A stretch of DNA of 64,000 nt from Ephemerocybe angulata (Eukaryota > Basidiomycota > Agaricomycetes > Agaricales > Psathyrellaceae): assembly GCA_013368325.1 (NCBI GenBank), contig JAACJK010000221.1, positions 496,001 to 560,000 of the forward strand. The letters run 5' to 3'. Shown here in pieces: positions 1 to 11,457 of this stretch; the first letter of the stretch is position 1; each line of letters begins with the position of its first letter. The notes under the pieces were generated by a model. That model did not search any database. It saw only the letters and a program-made list of their open reading frames with translations, and had not been told where the DNA came from. Both the position numbers and the translations under genes were made by a program.

Positions 1-2379
1 GCTCATTCTCGCAGTGCCATACTGTACAGAATTGGTGAGGCTGCGCTATATGAGTTTCGCGTCGTAAGTGTGGATTTGGTATAACAGGAGCACTAGAAGC
101 CTTACGAGATCGATTAAAGACCATAGCCCTTTGCAAGTAAGCGCCCGTCGCGAGAGCTCGTCGTTGTCACGTTTTGACAGATTACCAGAGATCAAAGTCG
201 AGCAGATGCGCTCGAGAGTCTTATCCGGTTTGAACATCTGTAAAATATGAGTTGGCTGAGCACCATTGACGACGCAGTCTGTTCATACCGGCTGGGATTT
301 TATGCGTCCCAGGAGGTGGTTGCACATGAGTAAACATCGAGAGTCTACCTCATCGATCGTGCATTGCATTTCCTCTGAGATAGGCTAAGTTTCTGGTGTG
401 AGATAACCGCAGCACCAACAAGATTTGAGTTACGCACCATTGTAGGATCCTGGGGGGAAACGGATTCTCTGAGCTCTTTGATTACTCGGTCTACACCACG
501 AACGAATCCCTCGAAGCCTTTTCCCTCTGGGACCAGTAGGGTTTGGAGAACGTCGAGAGACGGTGCTAGCAGATCTTCTGGCAGACGCTTATCCAGTAGC
601 ATCTCCCCTGTATTCATGGATTAGTAAGGGAAAAGTAGAATCCCAACATGTATGTACTCACTGAGTAATGGCTCCATAGCATCAGACCCCATATGATCAC
701 CGTCGTAGTCCACCCGAGCTCCCACTTGCAGTAACTCCCTCAAGATAAATGTTGGCTCATCCAAGTTGCACTGTTTTTCGTCATCGTGGGCACTGCTGTG
801 CCGCGCAAGGAGTGCGTTGAACTGATTATGAACACAGACTTGAACCGACCTGGCAGCCGGAAGATCGTCCTCTGCATCACGGTCCTCGTTGTCGGTTTCT
901 CGACACCAATCAAAGAATACGCGTGCAAGCATGACGCGCTCTGGGCTTGGTGTCTCCCAGTACTTTGCTAAACGATGCATCAGCTGCTGCCCAAAGTAAT
1001 GAAAGCGATAAGGGCCAAGGCTGCTCACCAGGAAACTTGATATTTTTGACAATGTCATCCCGGGATGCGAATACAGTTTTCAGCAGCCTCTCCACGACCG
1101 CCAGTTGTGCCGTGTCGCATTTCGCCAACCCGATAGGCCTCAACAGAGCGACAATGCCCCTCTCGACCTGCTCCTTTGGATTAGCTTCTTCACTGCTGTA
1201 CGATTCCTCTTCTTCGTATATCTTGACCCAATGGTTAATCACTTCGACAGCTGCGGCTTCGATACTGGACTCTCGGTCGCGTAGTCCATTCGTGATAATC
1301 GCGTCCAAGTCTGATGGGCAAAGGCGCTCGGGATGGCAATGTCCTATTATTTCTTCGTCGTCGCGGAAGGTCGTGGACCCTTCCTTCAGCACTCCGTAGA
1401 CCAGCTTCCGCACCAACACGTCTTCATCCCGGGTTCGCTTCACGATGTGAGGGACAGTCGTCTTGTTGAGTCTCACGTTCGATATGATTTGCTTTCGGAC
1501 CTCACTAACTCGGGAGGATATCAGCGATAGCGAATAGGATAGATGACTTTTGACAAACCTGGATGGTTCGGTCGCCAGCAGTTCTGTCAGGGTGTCCTGG
1601 ACTGAGAACTCGCCATCGGGGACGTCAACTTTTCGTTCAGTGCGGTATATCAGAGCTAGACAACGAGCCGCCAGGGCGCGAACTCCACTATCCTTATCCA
1701 GCAAGCGTTCCACCAGTTTTCCCCGCAATTTCTTGTGTAAGTTTGGTCTGGCATCCAGTTCAGTCACTTTGCCCCGGGTGAGAAAACTCCTCTACTTACT
1801 CGAGTTCACTCAAATGTGGCTCTATTTTGGATAGAAGTAGGAGCACCCTGTATCTCACCTCCTTTCGGTACGCGTCAAACCCTTCGAGGAGGAATTTGAG
1901 AAGACGCGTGGTGATTCGCTGGCCATAGGTTTGCTCTTTCTCGTCGACTTTCTCGCCTTCCTCAATGCAGCGTTGGCGGTCTTCCATGGCTATTCGACAA
2001 GAAGCGTTTCACTCGCCCATACCACAAGTACAGAGACGACCGAAGACGCACCTTTTTCATTCACATATTCAATGTAACTCCCAATGAAGCTCGCGATCCG
2101 GTCTGCGTTGGCGTCGGTCTTGCTACACGAGAGAGTTCGCAAGAGACTCGATTGAAGTGCCTTTCGAAACGCCTCCTCTCCAATTAGATCGTCGTATCCC
2201 GTCTCTCTCCCCCGCCGGTCGAGCCTTTTCTCAGTGAAACTTCGCGCGTCGACGTGTAGGTTGTGCAGGCTGGTACAGTTCTTCTTATGGTTGACTGTGC
2301 TGCTCTGTGCTTCTTGGAATATCGCTGCAACACCATCTTGCAGGCGGCGTTCGAGGGGAGTGCACTCCAGAGCTACCAT
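1..2379 (-). CDS. YCG1: Condensin complex subunit 3 (CAP-G/Ycg1 family), C-terminus cut by window edge
   Basis: HEAT-repeat subunit of the condensin complex, which compacts chromosomes in mitosis. The N-terminus (from ATG at 2379) has the family's opening helix, with a Q-EAQSS---H-KNC-SLH pattern. Exon 1 is 2052-2379 and exon 2 ends at 1989. Then come blocks rich in Leu and Arg, including RLLKFLLEGFDAYRKEVRYR, LVERLLDKDSGVRALAARCL and LARVFFDWCRE, as in CND3 proteins. The reading frame needs several short introns (for example 1990-2051 and one ending near 1010 with acceptor TTTAG). Near the left edge the conserved segment SRRALTCKGLWSLIDL is followed by a GTAAGG donor and a further exon that runs off position 1, so the C-terminal part lies outside the window. 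The family is usually about 1000 residues and I see roughly three quarters. The start is inferred from homology and no alternative identity is likely. Confidence 0.88.
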
Positions 2380-2619
2380 CGAGATGGCGCAACTGGGACG
2401 ATGGAAATAAAATGGCGGGTGATGACAGCTGGGGACCTGAAAAGAGCTGATGCAATACTTGGTAAAACGCGGTCATTCAACGGGATTCAGGAAGCCCACG
2501 TGCGACGCGTTTGATCCGGACGCAATTAGGGGCTTTTAGTAGTTCGTTCCTCGAGGTACCTTTAGAAGTGCAGACTATAATAGTTATGTACTAGAGAAGC
2601 GCTCTGAAATAGAACAGGT

Positions 2620-3981
2620 TTATTTGACGTAGAGACTGCCCGAAGAAAGGCCAGTGGAAGGAAATTGTCCGCTACTATTGCTATAATCCACAGTACTACT
2701 ATGGAGAGCTGTGCTAGTCGTTGGGTCAGTTCCTCTGCTTGCGAACGCGAGCGGCATCTCCGCCGATGTGAATGCCGACTGTGCAACCTCCTTGCTCCAT
2801 GCGCGGCCTTGCATAACACGGATGATGATGAATTGTGGTGCGAGCGCCTATCGGTATGCCAAACGTGAGCCTTTCAGCTTGAAGCTTACCATCAACGAAC
2901 ACTCACCGTAAACGCGACCCAGAGTATCATGGGCGAGAACCTGATACTCTCAATATGGCCTTTCCCCGCACGCTGGAGTGCCGCCGCCAGCACTCCAAAC
3001 ACCGCAGACGGAAGCGCCGACTCAACAAGTGTCGCCGTCAATCCGACATAGAAGTTGCCGTGGGGCCAATTCCCACCGACACTGCGCATCTGTCTCCGGG
3101 CGCCTGTTATCCGTGCAATTATAGCGAAGGTGATGGCAACGTTGACTAGGACGTGCAGCACAACTGCTAGCCATGGAGAGTGCCACGCCAAGAATCCGCC
3201 TTGGGGGAAATTTGCTGTCCACCATGGGTCAGACTTTAACCCTAGAGAAGCGAGTTTGGCAAGCGCGATGAATCCTATAAACGGCCCGGCTATTAGAGTA
3301 TGGGTAAGCTTAACATCGAGTCTTTAATTGAGGAATGTCAGTTACCAAGGGAAAGTGCTGAGAGCACTGCGACTACAAGATATACCCACCTCCTTGTGGA
3401 AAATACCACATAGAAGCGATAGAGCTGTGGTTAGAAGAGCCATCATAGGCTAGTAGTTAATATGTGAGTGAAGACTAGGCAAACTCCACACGCACGAGGG
3501 TAGCATCCACTGCAAGGATCAAAGCTTCAACTAAGCTTGCGTACGCAATCTCCAACCCCTTGTAGCGAAGCAAGTTCTTGGTAAGTTTGAAGAGCTTACA
3601 ATAATCCTGGCCTCCTGGAGCTACGGCGCCAGGAATGCAAATCATCTTGACCCCATCGTGCTCCGGGTTATCTCGGAACCACTGCATTGCTTCCTCCTGC
3701 GTCTTATCGAACGTGTTTAGCGTTGTCACCGAGAGGTACCGCCGGCTAAACGCGACGCAATACACCAGAACGCTGGCGGTGTAGAGGGTCACAAGCCCCA
3801 CGCTGAGATAACACCATGTTCCAGAGCTGGGTGCTACTGTTCCCCGTCGATTTGGGGTGCCTCGGTTTGCTGCTGAGCTTGGGCGCTGCCTCGAGATGAT
3901 GTGTTGTCGAACGATGTAGCCGCATGCAATCAGATTTACTCCTAAAGCCCAACTCAGAGTGCTGGTTAGTCTGTCGTCCAC
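2620..3981 (-). CDS. Seven-pass membrane protein of an Agaricomycete-expanded family (paralogue of 9224-10683)
   Basis: I see seven hydrophobic segments across the exons 3496-3981, 3346-3424, 2907-3289 and 2620-2847. Splicing joins them in frame: LAVDATL to LYRFYVVFS, then SALSL to AGPFIGFIAL, then LWVAFT to ALAPQFIIIRV. The D-A-L/T-L-x-YR-x-Y-V pattern at the third membrane segment and the IIIRVMQGRAWSKE end are typical of uncharacterised membrane proteins that are numerous in mushrooms. They lack a known ligand or activity. Introns are 56-71 nt with good donors (GTGCGT, GTAACT, GTGAGT). The cytosolic tail (about 60 residues) is Ser/Thr rich. The 5' end is unresolved: the frame opens after an acceptor (ACTCAG) near 3986 and no ATG is in frame there, so a short first exon probably lies upstream. 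The topology resembles a GPCR, but I see no class-defining motif. Confidence 0.68.
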
Positions 3982-4495
3982 AGCCTGAGTACAAAACGGA
4001 CTTCGAGCGGCCTACCTAGGAAAAGGGTAGAAAGCAAGGTGGCGGCGATATAGTCCGCAAGGAAAATAGGCCGAAGCAGAAGCTGGACAGGGTAGTCAAC
4101 TGCTTCGGGAAACCAGAGGTCGGGTCGGAAGAGGGACATAAGGCTTGGCGCTGTGTCGTACGGGGGAAGGATGGAGGCGTCCAACAACGGCCTTGTTGGT
4201 TTGAGGAAAGAATACTCCCACTCTGATTCCCATCTCTTTTGCATGCCGGAACTTGGGCACTTAGCGCCCACCTCGCAACTTTCAATCTTGGTTCTCAATC
4301 CATCCCTGGTGATGAAAGCTTGACGTCGAAGTTGATATGATATGTCCATTGTTCAACCGGCACAACGGTGTCGGCGCGACGAAACGGGAGGCTGGGGGCC
4401 TGGGGCAAGATGAGATGAAGATGTACACAGTCAGTCGTTGTGGCTATCGTATTGAACCGCTCTACTCGGTAAAATGTAGACTTGGGCTTCATTGT
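3966..4495 (-). other. Coding-looking block, not assembled
   Basis: Two overlapping minus-strand reading frames lie just upstream of the seven-pass gene. One starts at ATG 4492 (MKPKSTFYRVERFNT). The other, read to 3966, contains LFRPDLWFPEAVDYP and a hydrophobic stretch PVQLLLRPIFLADYIAATLL. They could be exons of one gene or include the missing first exon of the neighbour, but I could not find a splice solution that keeps the frame. The product is not recognised. Confidence 0.3.
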
Positions 4496-5338
4496 CGTGG
4501 TGGTCGAAGGTGAAGGTCGCGCAGTCCGAAGTTGGTCCGAAGCGCCCGAAAAAAAGGTGGGATTATGATTCCATCAAGCGCGTGTGACTTTCTTCTCGGC
4601 AGCACTGCGCTCACCCTAGTTGCCATCATGTTCACTTCTGTTCAGCCTGGACTTTTGAATCTTCTCTATCCCAGGACTAGCTCAAACATCACACTATTAC
4701 TCTGGACTGAACTCGATTCTTCTTGGAGGCTGGAAGGGGCAGGAAATGTATCTGGGACCACCGAAGACTCCTCGACGACGCTCGTAACTCGTTCACGATC
4801 TCAAGGCTACATCCCCCACACCATCCCACGCTACCATCATCTAGGGTGAAAGTTCGCGAGCGATGGATCATCCCATATGAATGGACCCACTAGGATCTTG
4901 CCATGGCGAGTGCTATTCGCAATTTAGGTGCTCTCGCCGGTGAAGGGTTTGGGCCAGCGGATGGCGGCTGGGGAGTTGCGGGCGCCTAACGAAGCTGATC
5001 CAGCGAAATGGAACGCCTAGGAGAAGGATGATGCTCATGGTCTGTCCACACTGGAACTTCTTGGTCCTCATGAGTACTTGGTAGCGGAGGCGTCGAATCG
5101 CCACTCACGTTATGCACCATGCGCCGATGCTTGTTAAAGGCGGCGGCATCTCCAAGACGAGTATCTGAAAAAGATGTACGTCTCCGTTCAAGCCCTTCAA
5201 ATATCTAACTTACACATTGCATCTTCGCTGACTCCTTGGATCTGGAATTGCCCCAGATTGCGTATTGTGTTGGCCTTTCTACAAATGCGGACCCAGAAAA
5301 GAGCCCTTTAGTTCTGGGCATGCAAGTTGCGGGGCTCG
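4496..5338. other. Intergenic stretch upstream of M35 copy A, with short coding-like pieces
   Basis: On the minus strand there is a possible gene start at about 5226 (ATG CAA TGT, then GTAAGT donor), a TTTTTCAG acceptor near 5175, and pieces reading TRLGDAAAFNKHRRMVHN or, in another frame, SIILLLGVPFRWIS. I could not join them into one protein. The stretch also contains the promoter of M35 copy A. Confidence 0.25.
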
Positions 5339-5344
5339 TATAAA
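5339..5344 (+). promoter_or_regulatory. TATA box of M35 copy A
   Basis: The sequence GTATAAAAGG lies 42 bp before the ATG at 5386. This is close for a fungal promoter and implies a very short 5' leader. Confidence 0.6.
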
Positions 5345-5385
5345 AGGTCGGCTTCAACGCTAGTTTTTCCCTTACTACTCAAACG

Positions 5386-6698
5386 ATGCTCGCCCTCCAA
5401 GCCCTCGTTACACTCGCCGCTGCCCTCTCAGTAGCCGCTGCTCCTGGCATTACGTTGCGTGTGGAAGGTAATTCGCCTCTGCTCCCCACCGAATTGTTCT
5501 AATTATTTGTGCCCTAGGCGCTGAAACTGTCACCGATGTCGACAACCTCAAGGTCTCTACCATAATCACCAATAGTGGTGACGAGACCTTGAGGATTTTG
5601 CACCATCCCTTGGGCCCACTATCGAAAATCCCCACCAACGGTTTTTCTCTCGTCAACTCCAAGGGATCTTCTGCGGGCTTTGGAGGCGCTGTGGCTAAGT
5701 ACGTCCCCGCCGTTGCAGCTGCAAATAGCGCCTTCACAACGTTGGCGCCTGGCGAATCCGTCACCGTTGATCGTGACTGTAAGTTCTACCTCTTTCTCGC
5801 CAAAGGGTCATTCACTAACCTCGCACCAGTGAGCGATGCTTACAATCTTACCGCGACTGGCGCCGGTACCTACGACGTCAAGCCCAATGAGCTGTTCTAC
5901 CTCGTCGATGATAAGAAGGAGGTCTTCACGCTCAAGGCCCAAGTCTCGAAGGCTCATAAAGTGAACGTAAAGGGCCGGCTCGCCAAAGCCAGGCAAGAAT
6001 TCGACCCAACCTCCTCCAACCATACTCTCACCAAGCGTGGCACCTTCACCAATTGCATACCACTCCAGCAGTACGTTGCTGGAGTTGCGGGTGGGCAAGC
6101 CCATAACTATGCGGTGGCTGGCATTGCGCACCTGGATGCGATGGCCATCCCGAGCAAGCGCTTCATTACCTGGTTTGGCGGTTTCGACTGGGGACGCGGT
6201 GCTACGATCAGGAACATCCTCACCCCCATTAAAGACCTCAACTTTGACTCATTCAGATACGATTGTTCTTGCACTGATCAGGGTGTTTACGCTTATGTGT
6301 ACCCCAATGAGTACGACCACTTCCACCCTGAATACATCTCCGTCCATGCTTTATGATAGCTTACTTCTCTCTCTCTCTTAGCTTTGGCAAGATTTACTTC
6401 TGCGGCGTGTTCTGGAATGCTCCCGCCACCGGCACTGATACCATTGTGCGTATGTTATATCAACTTTTACCGTACACAGGCTGGACTTACGACGACGGGG
6501 ATATCTCTGTTCCTCTGTTTTTAGGGCGGCACCCTTGTCCACGAGGCATCTCACTTCTACGCTATCGGTGGTGGAACCTCGGACTACGCCTATGGTCAGA
6601 GCGCCTGCAAGAACCTGGCTATCAACAACCCTGGGAACGCCGTCCGAAACGCGGATACTTACGAGTACTTCGTCGAGAACAACCCTTATCAAGGCTAA
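5386..6698 (+). CDS. Secreted peptidyl-Lys metalloendopeptidase, M35 family (copy A)
   Basis: Zinc endopeptidase of the mushroom Lys-specific M35 type, cleaving before lysine outside the cell. The five exons are 5386-5467, 5518-5778, 5830-6310, 6382-6445 and 6525-6698, totalling 353 codons. The order is a signal peptide ([19 protein letters not shown]), a propeptide with the M35 pattern of a beta-sandwich ending in YNLTATG, a Lys-Arg processing site before GTFTNC, then the catalytic domain. The aspzincin site is present: HEASH, then GGTSD supplying the third zinc ligand Asp, then [13 protein letters not shown] at the end, where the family's acidic Lys-pocket residues lie. Cysteines of the mature domain (TNC, DCSC, FCG) are kept. 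The copy is intact but the most diverged of the three: it reads [11 protein letters not shown] where the others read HE[AS]SHF[TD]AN. A TATA box lies 42 bp upstream. Confidence 0.9.
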
Positions 6699-6839
6699 AT
6701 AGCGCGACCCTATTTTGAGCCTCGCAACACGACAATACAATAGGCAAGACTTGTACGCAAAACTACATTGGCACGGATACGAACAGCCGCAACAACTCAA
6801 ATAAGCAGGTACAGGGTGGTCTTTTTCAGGAAGCTAATG

Positions 6840-8788
6840 TTACACGAATCTCTTGGCCGATGCTACATTGTCTCCAGCATGCCCTACAAACGTGGTCGAA
6901 ACAGGTAATTCGATGCAATGGACAATGTTTGTGAACTCCTGGTGAAGGCTGCCCGTGACGGCTGCCTTCGCACCCCCACTGTGGCCAGGCCGTAGCGCTT
7001 CCTTGGTACGAGCCAAAAACGAAAGCTTCTCTGCCTCTCTCACTTCTTGGTGCTTCCACAAGGAAAACATGCGCACACCAATAGTCTCCACTGGAGTTAC
7101 CGACGGCTTCGGGCGGAGTACGACGATGGGAAGGGCTTCCCCAAGAACCGTCAAGTCCGTGGCATCGACCTCCGAGTGTCCCGAGAAATATTGGATTGTC
7201 ATACTAGTCGGCCTCTCCTTGTGTTTAATCTGAATTGGGTTCCAGCGCAGCTCTTCCGCCTCTGTGGTTTCAGAGCCATTCGTGCGTGTGTACCCCGCCG
7301 TCACCTTTGGGCTACTCGATGCTTCGCCTTGGATGGACACCGCCCGCTGCTTCGTGTTCTTCTTCGACCGTTGCGTGGTAAATGTTTGTGCGAGATTGAG
7401 TCTTCCCTTTGGGTCCGGCAGTGTGCTGGGCCAATTACATGTCTGATTGCAGATTATGCTGATGTCGGCTTGTTCGAGGGAGTACGTCGTAGGGCCTCTG
7501 TAATAAAGTTTGGAGAACGTAACAATGTGCGACGTAGGTGAATCGTCTGACTTGTTGACCTGTGAAAAAAATTGCAAAAACACTGTAAGACTCGAGGACT
7601 CTGTAGACAGTGTCGACTGTCGAGACACGTACCGTAAAGTCGAGACCCATCGACCACTCGATGCTCAGGTCGTTAGAGTCTGGGGCAGCGCTCGCACTGA
7701 AGACAACCTCCGAACCTACACCACCGGTAATGGGACCAGCAGAGAGCTCCCCTTTCTCCGCAGCCTCCTCAACCCATGGTAGGAAGACCTTCTCGTCCGA
7801 CACTTGCGCTCGTTGCTCGCCCGAATGAGGGAATCCAACCTCCCAGCCCTCGCCAGTATTGCACCGCAGAACGAAAGGGTAGTCCGTCAGAATGGGTTGC
7901 AGGCTGAGCGCGAGCTCCTCTCCTTTCCTTTTGGAGAGGCTACCGAGGAAAGTTATTACAATTTCCTGATCGTCTGACGAGACGAAGACATTTTCTTTCA
8001 GCTTAAAACCCGCCTTGGCCACCCAATACTTCTCCTTGATTCCGTTATTTTTAAAGAGAGTGACCATACTTTTTCTTTTGCCGTTGATGTGGCGCTTGGC
8101 AGCAAGCGCAAGAATAACAGCATGTTTATACTGTGGAGGGGGTCCGGAAGGGCCACGATGTACTGGCGACCCCATTGCGGTGATGCCCTGGGGAGGCGGG
8201 GATGGCAAAGATGGGATACTCTCGGCCGAAATTACAGTATCTGGCGTATTGGGTGTTGGAACTTCAAGATCCGGAGTGCGGAGGGGTGTTGTTCTCTCTT
8301 GGAGAGGCGTCGCCGAAGTGGTCTCAGAAAGTGGGGATGGCACATGCCCTGTTTCTGGGCTTGGAAGCTCTGGGCGAGTCAGGAGAAGTGGATCGGAATG
8401 ATTCCGGGAAGAAGGCAGCAAGGAAACTGAAAATGCAAGTTCAGGCGTCAGGAAACAACTATATTTAATTGCAGCACTTACGCTGCGCTATATCGTGCGT
8501 AATTGTTGTTGTTGTTGGTCTGCCCTCAATGTATTGCTCTATCCCAATGGCAGAGTCTATGTTGTCAAAGATTGTCAAGTCATTGGGCGCTATCGATCCA
8601 TCCGAGTCTTCGGGAGGGGGGAAAGGTGAGGGAGATACGGGCTCAGAATGCGCCGCAGGGAGCGATGAGCTTGAATCCTGTGCAGGAGAATTCGAGAGGA
8701 GGTGAGAGAGAGATGGCGAAGGAGAACCTGCATTTGATGAGGGTTACATTTCATTCGAGCTAGACTTTACACCGGCGTACTCACCCAT
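6840..8788 (-). CDS. Hypothetical protein, Ser/Pro-rich N-terminus
   Basis: I assembled four exons: 8785-8788 (only ATG G), 8482-8727, 7633-8426 and 6840-7559. Together they keep frame through 587 codons. The first about 170 residues are low complexity, rich in Ser, Pro and Thr (SPSPSLSHLLS, TPLRTPDLEVPTPNTPD). Then comes a compact region starting near YKHAVILALAAKRHINGKRK that contains alternating hydrophobic strands (VFVSSDDQEIVITFLGSL), and a polar C-terminal half with charged and hydrophobic blocks (TVLGEALPIVVLRPKP). There is no signal peptide or membrane segment. I do not recognise the family. The intron donors are GTGAGT, GTAAGT and GTACGT, so the exon chain is well supported. The four-base first exon makes the start codon the weakest point. 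Confidence 0.7.
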
Positions 8789-9223
8789 GGAGGGGGTTGA
8801 ATTATATCGGAGGTGAAGCTCTCCCGACCCGCTCTCGACATAGCTCTGTGTATGTACGGTCGATCTTGTGTTACGAAATATTGTCTTTGCCTGAGAATTT
8901 GGCATGGCAGCGGTCAGTGAGGGGGTCGAGGATTGGATTCAACTTCGCTGCGTGGGGCTGGATGAGGGCAGGAGACAGAAGGATAACGCCTCGTTGCATT
9001 CCAACCTCGTCAACCTGTCAAGGCTGTGTGATCTTTCCAGATCGATTAGCCTGCGGTGTCCGGCGTTGCGGCCTTAGTGAGTTCGATGATCCCATCACTT
9101 CACAAATAAGCGCCCAATTACTCGCAGCGTCTTATGCCTCAACGCCTCCCATTACGATGTCCCTGACTGAATTATGAGCGAGTGCGTAAGAGGGAATATA
9201 AATATGGTTATTCTACACGGTGA
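8789..9223. other. Intergenic, nothing seen
   Basis: It lies between the start of the Ser/Pro-rich gene and the 3' end of the seven-pass gene. It has short antisense frames only and no repeat or RNA gene that I can see. Confidence 0.5.
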
Positions 9224-10683
9224 TCAAACCTCCATAGGGCCTGGTTTCGGCCCTTGTGAAGACCACATTTGAAGTTCCACTTCGCCAGCATCAGAGGTTT
9301 CGTCCCCATTCGCAGGCATCACGAGGCTGGGACGAAATACAGGGTTGCTATTGAGTACCCATGGAGGGACTGACGAGTCGCTCCCTGCATATTCGCTGTG
9401 TTGATCTCGAGCTGCGTCTACGCGGATTGCGATTAGCAAGAATACTATGCCTAGTCGAGCGGGAGTAGATGTTAGTCATGCTGAGCACTATAGCTAGACA
9501 GGAGGCTTACCGATACTGGGTATAAGAGAGCCCCGAATAGTGAACTGAACAGGATTTCCATCGAAATAAAGAATTATCATAATTAATAGCAGTAGGGTGT
9601 AAAGCATGGCACTTTCCACTATTATTCTTGCGACTGTTAGAAGGCTCATATTGGTTGGAGCCGTTACCAGGCCACTGGACTGGGACCGCCTATGCTGTCG
9701 TATAATCTTCCAGGCAATCAGGCCTGTAGTAAGGACGTTCTGGGCAAAAGGTATAGGATAAGCTAGGTTGACGAATGGCTCGACCCCTTTGTAGGAAGTC
9801 CATTGATGGATCCACCAGACATAGAGAGTAATGTTGATGGCTTGATAGAGGACGATGAGGCGCTTGGTCGATAATGGTTTGTGAGAGGGGCCGACTTACC
9901 CATTGCAGCGAGAGATAAAAGCGCTGGAAGAATGATAACATAGACGTTGTTGCCCCATATTACATAGCAACGATAGATCTGGTAGTGTAACCCACATTTA
10001 GTCGAAAGCAGGCACTGAACCGCAACGGGAGACTTACGACTAACGCGTCTGCAATCCAAATCATGATTCCATTCAACACAACGTGGGCATAGTTATCCCA
10101 GTATGAAGCCATGCGAAGGTATCCCACTGGAAGGCCTGTGGGAGACAGCATGAAGCCGAATGCTCGAAGGAGGCGGTATGTCGTGAGGACTTTCCATCAG
10201 GGTATCCGTGGTCGAGTCTATGGTTAGCGGGCATCTTGGTTAAGAACGAGAAAGATGACACTCACATTCGTGAAAGGTCGACGTGACAAACATTAAAATG
10301 ATTGAACCAAGAAAGATCTGAGCCGGTGGAGGAAAGCGCTGCCAGTTAGAAATCGCCAGACCTTCCCCGTTGTCCATAGTTCCGGCCCAGGGAGCGTATC
10401 CATACCTTCCAGGCTGTTGACTTCTCTGAGTTGGCTCGACGGGTGATCATGATACGCATGGCGAAGGTGAACAGACATGCATAGAAGCCTTGGAACTATT
10501 ACTTCGTGGTACCGTTGAAGCTGATGGGCATTGACTGACCGTAGAACAAAGTCTATGGTGCAGAGGCATCCGAGTTAATTCCAGAACCCAAATGGATATG
10601 ACGCACAATGAACACACCTCTAGCCACGCTCCGGCCAGCAGACAGACCTGGTCGATTCTGTCATTTCCCTTGTAAACTGGCAT
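9224..10683 (-). CDS. Seven-pass membrane protein of an Agaricomycete-expanded family
   Basis: Exon 1 is 10618-10683 (22 codons from ATG, ending AGAWLE), joined to an exon starting at 10495 (FQGFYACLFTFAMRIMITRR). Later pieces are IFLGSIILMFVTSTFHE, then YLRMASYWDNYAHVVLNGI with MIWIADALV, then IYRCYVIWGNNVYVIILPAL, then NVLTTGLIAWKIIRQHRRS, RIIVESAMLYTLLLLIMIIL and a last exon beginning near LIAIRVDAARDQHSE. These are the hallmarks of a large uncharacterised family of mushroom membrane proteins: DAL-IYRCYVIWG at segment 3-4, RIIVESAMLYT at segment 6 and LIAIRV at segment 7. The tail of about 70 residues is polar and acidic. The role is unknown. It shares the DA-L-YR-Y-V core with the gene at 2620-3981, so the two are distant paralogues 5 kb apart on the same strand. 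Confidence 0.8.
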
Positions 10684-10860
10684 GTCACGTTGGAATGGTC
10701 GTCTCAGAACGCTTCATAGGTACCAGTGCCGTAACTTTTGCACTTTTGAGGGAGAGGTCTGAGAGAGAAGGCGGGAGAGAGCCGTTCTAACCAAGGGCGG
10801 TGGGATGTGTGGTGAGGTTCGGTGTATGTTGAGAAGCGTATAAAGTATGGACTGTATGGT

Positions 10861-11232
10861 TCAGCGCTTTCGTAAAAAAGACTGTGAGAAAGCCACTCCC
10901 GGCAACTTGTCTGCTAGGCGGTATGATGATGGGACCAGAACTTGATTGAACTCGTCCATCCCTGAGCCAGCCTGGCATGTCCGCGACTCGGCAGGGCGTA
11001 ATCTTGTGCTACTTATATTTTGAGTTGTCCCCGCGACGTCGAACCTGTACCGGCTAAGTTTAGAGATAAGTAGGGCGGTAAGAGCAAGGAAAGGGAGGAC
11101 CCTACACGCGGTGCCCCAAGGGAGTCTCAACGTCTGCTGGTGCTTCCAAGTTTCTCTTTTGAAGCGCAGGAAATTGGGTATCCCAGCCTCCAGGTGGGTG
11201 GCGCTTGAGGCCTGAGTCACAACAGTTGCCAT
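10861..11232 (-). CDS. Possible small membrane protein, unrecognised
   Basis: An uninterrupted 123-codon frame starts from a true ATG (MATVVTQASSATHLEAG) and includes one hydrophobic segment (RVLPFLALTALLISKLS) at about residues 45-61, followed by a polar tail. It is divergent from MAK5 with about 225 bp between the two starts, so they could share a promoter. I see no family match. It could be a chance frame, because the codon pattern is not strong. Confidence 0.3.
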   Translation of the reverse strand: MATVVTQASSATHLEAGIPNFLRFKRETWKHQQTLRLPWGTACRVLPFLALTALLISKLSRYRFDVAGTTQNISSTRLRPAESRTCQAGSGMDEFNQVLVPSSYRLADKLPGVAFSQSFLRKR

Positions 11233-11457
11233 ATTTTACCTCCGTGTGAGCAAGGCACCGGCCTGTCATGGTGTCCAGTGAATATACCTACGAATGCGAT
11301 TATGCAAGTTCGTACTGGAAGTTCAGAGACAAGGGGCTCGCTCCTCGCCAACTCCGCTCCAAGCAGGCGGTTGCGCGATTGATGCCTCCGGGATTCACGA
11401 TTTTGCCGGTCCCAAGTTTTACTCACCGGGCCTCTTCTCTCACTATCTCTATCCACC

